This document shows, piece by piece, positions 4,385-6,250 of a DNA stretch of 6,250 nt. Position numbers and translations under genes: made by a program. The notes under the pieces were generated by a model. That model was given only the letters and a program-made list of their open reading frames with translations. It had not been told where the DNA came from and did not search any database. Source of the stretch: Domibacillus sp. (GTDB lineage: Bacteria; Bacillota; Bacilli; Bacillales; Domibacillaceae); assembly GCA_031177795.1 (NCBI GenBank), contig JAPSKG010000141.1:1-6250 (forward strand), read 5' to 3'. The first letter of the stretch is position 1; the number at the start of each line of letters is the position of its first letter.

Positions 4385-5338
4385 TTACCTTATCACATTC
4401 GCATCTCCAAGGTTGGATACTCTTTTGGCTGGAATATTCATGATTTCCAGACGGTTGCTTTCAGAGTTTTTCGAGAAATTAACGATCGCATTTTGATGTT
4501 TGATCCGGTGCAGGTCCCATACCATTCCTTCAAATTTGTTGTACATGCCATCTACCCGCAAAATTCTTACTGTTCGTTCAGTCGGCTGAATTTGCAGCCC
4601 TAAAAACAAGTTCCCCGAGTTTTCATTTGGAATGGTGCGAGAGCCGGCCACATCAATGAAAGTTACACAATCTTCCATTGAAAAATTCACAAAACGATTT
4701 GCATTCACCCAGCTGTACGTTTTTCCATCATCCGGACGCACTGAACGCAGCTGGACACCGACGTTAAATCCGCTAACTGTTAAATTTGTAAAGTTTACAA
4801 AGCTGATGTTTTCCCAGGTGCCTTTTGCATAAAGAGAAAGCCCTGTTCCTCCATATGTTTTGCTGAGATTGACAATCCGGACGTTATCCATTCTTGTTTC
4901 ATTGGATGCATCATACGTATCCGTTCCCCGCACAAAAACAACTTCTGACTTAAAACCTTTGTTAATAACTTCGATTGTTCCGTTTATAATAGCCGCGTCT
5001 TTTTGAAGAGTAATCGCCCGAAAGTTCCCGTCGACGACCAGTTTTGTACCGGCTCCCATTCTCAGTTCAACTTTTGGCTTAATGACAATTCCCGATTGAA
5101 GCCGGTATGTTTGGTTTGGCGCCAGGGTCACAACTCCTGTTCCATTCGAAACACTTTGGTCAATTGCTTTTTGAATGGTAGGCGCATCGTTGCTTGTTCC
5201 AGACCGAACAACCACTCCGTCTGCTTCTGTTTCGTTTTCCGGAACTTCTTTTGAATCCATTAACACAACAAAAAAACTTAACGTAAGCAAAAGTGTCACA
5301 ACAGCCCATTCATTCCATTTTAATTTTCGTATCTTCAT
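4385..5338 (-). CDS. Membrane-anchored pectin-lyase-like parallel beta-helix protein
   Basis: The product is 317 residues. A short basic N-terminus (KIRKLK) precedes one hydrophobic helix (about 11-27, ending FFVVLM); no clear signal-peptidase site or lipobox Cys follows, so it is probably an N-terminally anchored extracellular protein. A short linker leads to the typical start of pectate-lyase/GH28-like right-handed beta-helices: NDAPTIQKAIDQ (50-61), then GTGVVTLAPNQTYRLQSGI (67-85) and KPKVELRMGAGTKLVVDG (88-104). Successive short beta-rungs with NGTIEV, DNVRIVN, ENISFVNF and NRFVNFS follow. The fold is used by polysaccharide lyases, hydrolases and epimerases, and no catalytic set can be assigned here. 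The start ATG (5336-5338) has AAGGAGA 7 nt upstream, overlapping the preceding stop. Being coupled to a GDP-mannose synthesis gene suggests a role in modifying or trimming an exopolysaccharide (inference). Confidence 0.8.
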   Translation of the reverse strand: MKIRKLKWNEWAVVTLLLTLSFFVVLMDSKEVPENETEADGVVVRSGTSNDAPTIQKAIDQSVSNGTGVVTLAPNQTYRLQSGIVIKPKVELRMGAGTKLVVDGNFRAITLQKDAAIINGTIEVINKGFKSEVVFVRGTDTYDASNETRMDNVRIVNLSKTYGGTGLSLYAKGTWENISFVNFTNLTVSGFNVGVQLRSVRPDDGKTYSWVNANRFVNFSMEDCVTFIDVAGSRTIPNENSGNLFLGLQIQPTERTVRILRVDGMYNKFEGMVWDLHRIKHQNAIVNFSKNSESNRLEIMNIPAKRVSNLGDANVIR

Positions 5339-5344
5339 GTTTGT

Positions 5345-5352
5345 TCTCCTTA
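5345..5352 (-). promoter_or_regulatory. Ribosome-binding site of the beta-helix gene overlapping the manC stop
   Basis: On the minus strand TAAGGAGA contains both the TAA stop of the upstream gene (5350-5352) and a strong AAGGAG site for the ATG at 5338. Only 11 nt separate the two genes, so they are cotranscribed and probably translationally coupled. Confidence 0.85.
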
Positions 5353-6250
5353 GCTGACTATTTTATTGCAGTGCCGGACAACATCCTCCCAATCTGCGTA
5401 AATAGGAATAACATCTTCTTCTACAAGAATCGAACCTGTTTGCACTTCAATGATTTCCAGGTCTGTAGCTGCTTTGATGCCATACTCTGTGCTGACCGGA
5501 ATTTGCAGAACATCTCCGGCTTTTACTTTACGCAAATGGCCGTCCAGGGCAAATTCTCCTGTTCCTTTGATAATCGTCCACACTTCATTGCGGTTTTCAT
5601 GCTTTTGGTAAATTAAATGCTGGCCTGCTTTAATTCCCATTCGCTTTGTTAGCACTTCTGTCCCGTTGTCTTCTTTTGTATAATCAAGCACTCTGTACCA
5701 TCCCCACTGGCGCTCTTCAAACATCGGTCTTTTATCCATGCCCGCTATCATGTCTTTGAGCCGCGGGCTTTCTGCTTTATCCGCAACCAAAATGCCATCC
5801 GGGCTGGCGGCGACAATCACGTTTTCCAGGCCGAGAACAGTTACAGGTATGCCAAGTTCGTTAATTAAATGTGTTTTTTTGCTGTCGCTGCTGATCACTC
5901 CTTTCCCGATTTGATTAACGGCCATTTCTTCCGTTAATGTATTCCAGGTGCCAAGATCTTTCCAGTACCCGTTGTAGGGGAGAGCGACTATTTTTTCTGC
6001 TTTTTCCACTACTTCATAATCAAACGATTGCTTCGGCAAAAGCGAATAGTGGCGAAGCAGTTCTTCATATTGAATGGGAAACCCTTTTTCAGCAAGCATG
6101 GAAATCATAAAACCAAGTTTAAAAGCAAAAACCCCGGCATTCCAAAGAGCTTTTTGGCCAAGCAGTTTTTCAGCTTGCGCCGCTTCCGGTTTTTCTTTAA
6201 AATGGCTGACTTCAATACAGCCGCCTTCCAGCGCTTTGCCCGGAACAATA
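5350..6250 (-). CDS. manC: Mannose-1-phosphate guanylyltransferase with C-terminal cupin domain, N-terminus beyond window
   Basis: The frame stays open to the right edge (299 codons visible). The ATG at 6106-6108 is internal, since conserved sequence continues upstream: FKEKP (6187-6201), a nucleotidyltransferase motif, and LWNAGVFAFKLGF (about 6109-6147). Downstream come YWKDLGTWNTL (the conserved D-[VI/L]-G-[ST]-W metal/sugar site), a left-handed-helix segment ending GILVADKAE, and a cupin domain from QWGWYRVL through QKHENRNEVW (5578-5607) and GDVLQIPVS. The missing N-terminus should hold the GxGTRL nucleotide-binding loop; whole family members are usually about 450-480 aa. The enzyme makes GDP-mannose from mannose-1-phosphate and GTP in the cytoplasm, a donor for exopolysaccharide or glycan synthesis. 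The cupin of type II enzymes has phosphomannose isomerase activity, but here a metal-ligand His appears replaced by Tyr and the usual end motif is missing, so it may be monofunctional. Specificity for GDP-mannose rather than another NDP-sugar is family-based. Confidence 0.87.
   Translation of the reverse strand, partial: IVPGKALEGGCIEVSHFKEKPEAAQAEKLLGQKALWNAGVFAFKLGFMISMLAEKGFPIQYEELLRHYSLLPKQSFDYEVVEKAEKIVALPYNGYWKDLGTWNTLTEEMAVNQIGKGVISSDSKKTHLINELGIPVTVLGLENVIVAASPDGILVADKAESPRLKDMIAGMDKRPMFEERQWGWYRVLDYTKEDNGTEVLTKRMGIKAGQHLIYQKHENRNEVWTIIKGTGEFALDGHLRKVKAGDVLQIPVSTEYGIKAATDLEIIEVQTGSILVEEDVIPIYADWEDVVRHCNKIVS

Noticed and set aside
4632..5616. Plus-strand frames opposite the beta-helix and manC genes
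   Set aside because: They are shadows of the two coupled minus-strand genes and have no start signals.
6106..6108. ATG as the start of the guanylyltransferase gene
   Set aside because: The frame continues to the right edge with FKEKP and LWNAGVFAF motifs, so this is an internal Met.

Overview
The window looks like chromosomal DNA from a low-to-moderate GC Bacillaceae member. Strong AAGGAGG-type Shine-Dalgarno (SD) sites, U-tract terminators, a minimal TatA/TatC pair and a SinR/SinI biofilm switch all point to Bacillus or a close relative. The genus cannot be fixed from this sequence. No rRNA, tRNA, insertion sequence or CRISPR array was seen.

Left block (1-1766, + strand): the 3' part of a PhoX-type (DUF839) alkaline phosphatase gene is followed at once by tatA and tatC. 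This is a phosphatase packaged with a Tat translocase, analogous to B. subtilis phoD-tatAd-tatCd but with a different phosphatase family. An intrinsic terminator/attenuator sits between tatA and tatC, and a long hairpin ends the operon. A convergent gene for a CHY zinc-finger protein (1791-2120, - strand) follows.

Central block (2121-4330): sinR (+ strand) is transcribed divergently from the CHY gene and ends in a strong bidirectional terminator. Next comes a minus-strand gene for a small membrane protein with ankyrin repeats. Its upstream region is AT-rich (3423-4097) and holds a degenerate ~62-nt direct repeat. Each repeat copy carries a sigma-B-like promoter pattern (GTTTWW, 13-14 nt, GGGTAT) facing the ankyrin gene. 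On the other side of this gap is a 50-codon gene (4098-4250, + strand) whose product is essentially a SinI/SinR-type dimerisation helix pair with no DNA-binding domain. It is very likely the anti-repressor SinI, with its own good sigma-A promoter. In B. subtilis sinI lies directly upstream of sinR; here the two are about 1.5 kb apart.

Right block (4293-6250, - strand): a bidirectional terminator separates sinI from a two-gene run that reads toward it. The upstream gene, cut by the window edge, encodes mannose-1-phosphate guanylyltransferase with a C-terminal cupin domain. The downstream gene encodes a membrane-anchored pectin-lyase-like beta-helix protein. The stop codon of the first lies inside the ribosome-binding site of the second. 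Both fit exopolysaccharide production, which is the classic process controlled by SinR/SinI. The proposed functional link here is inference from position.

No wholly new system stands out. The most unusual points are the split sinR/sinI arrangement around a membrane ankyrin gene, the duplicated sigma-B-like promoter module, and the apparent loss of a cupin metal ligand in the guanylyltransferase.
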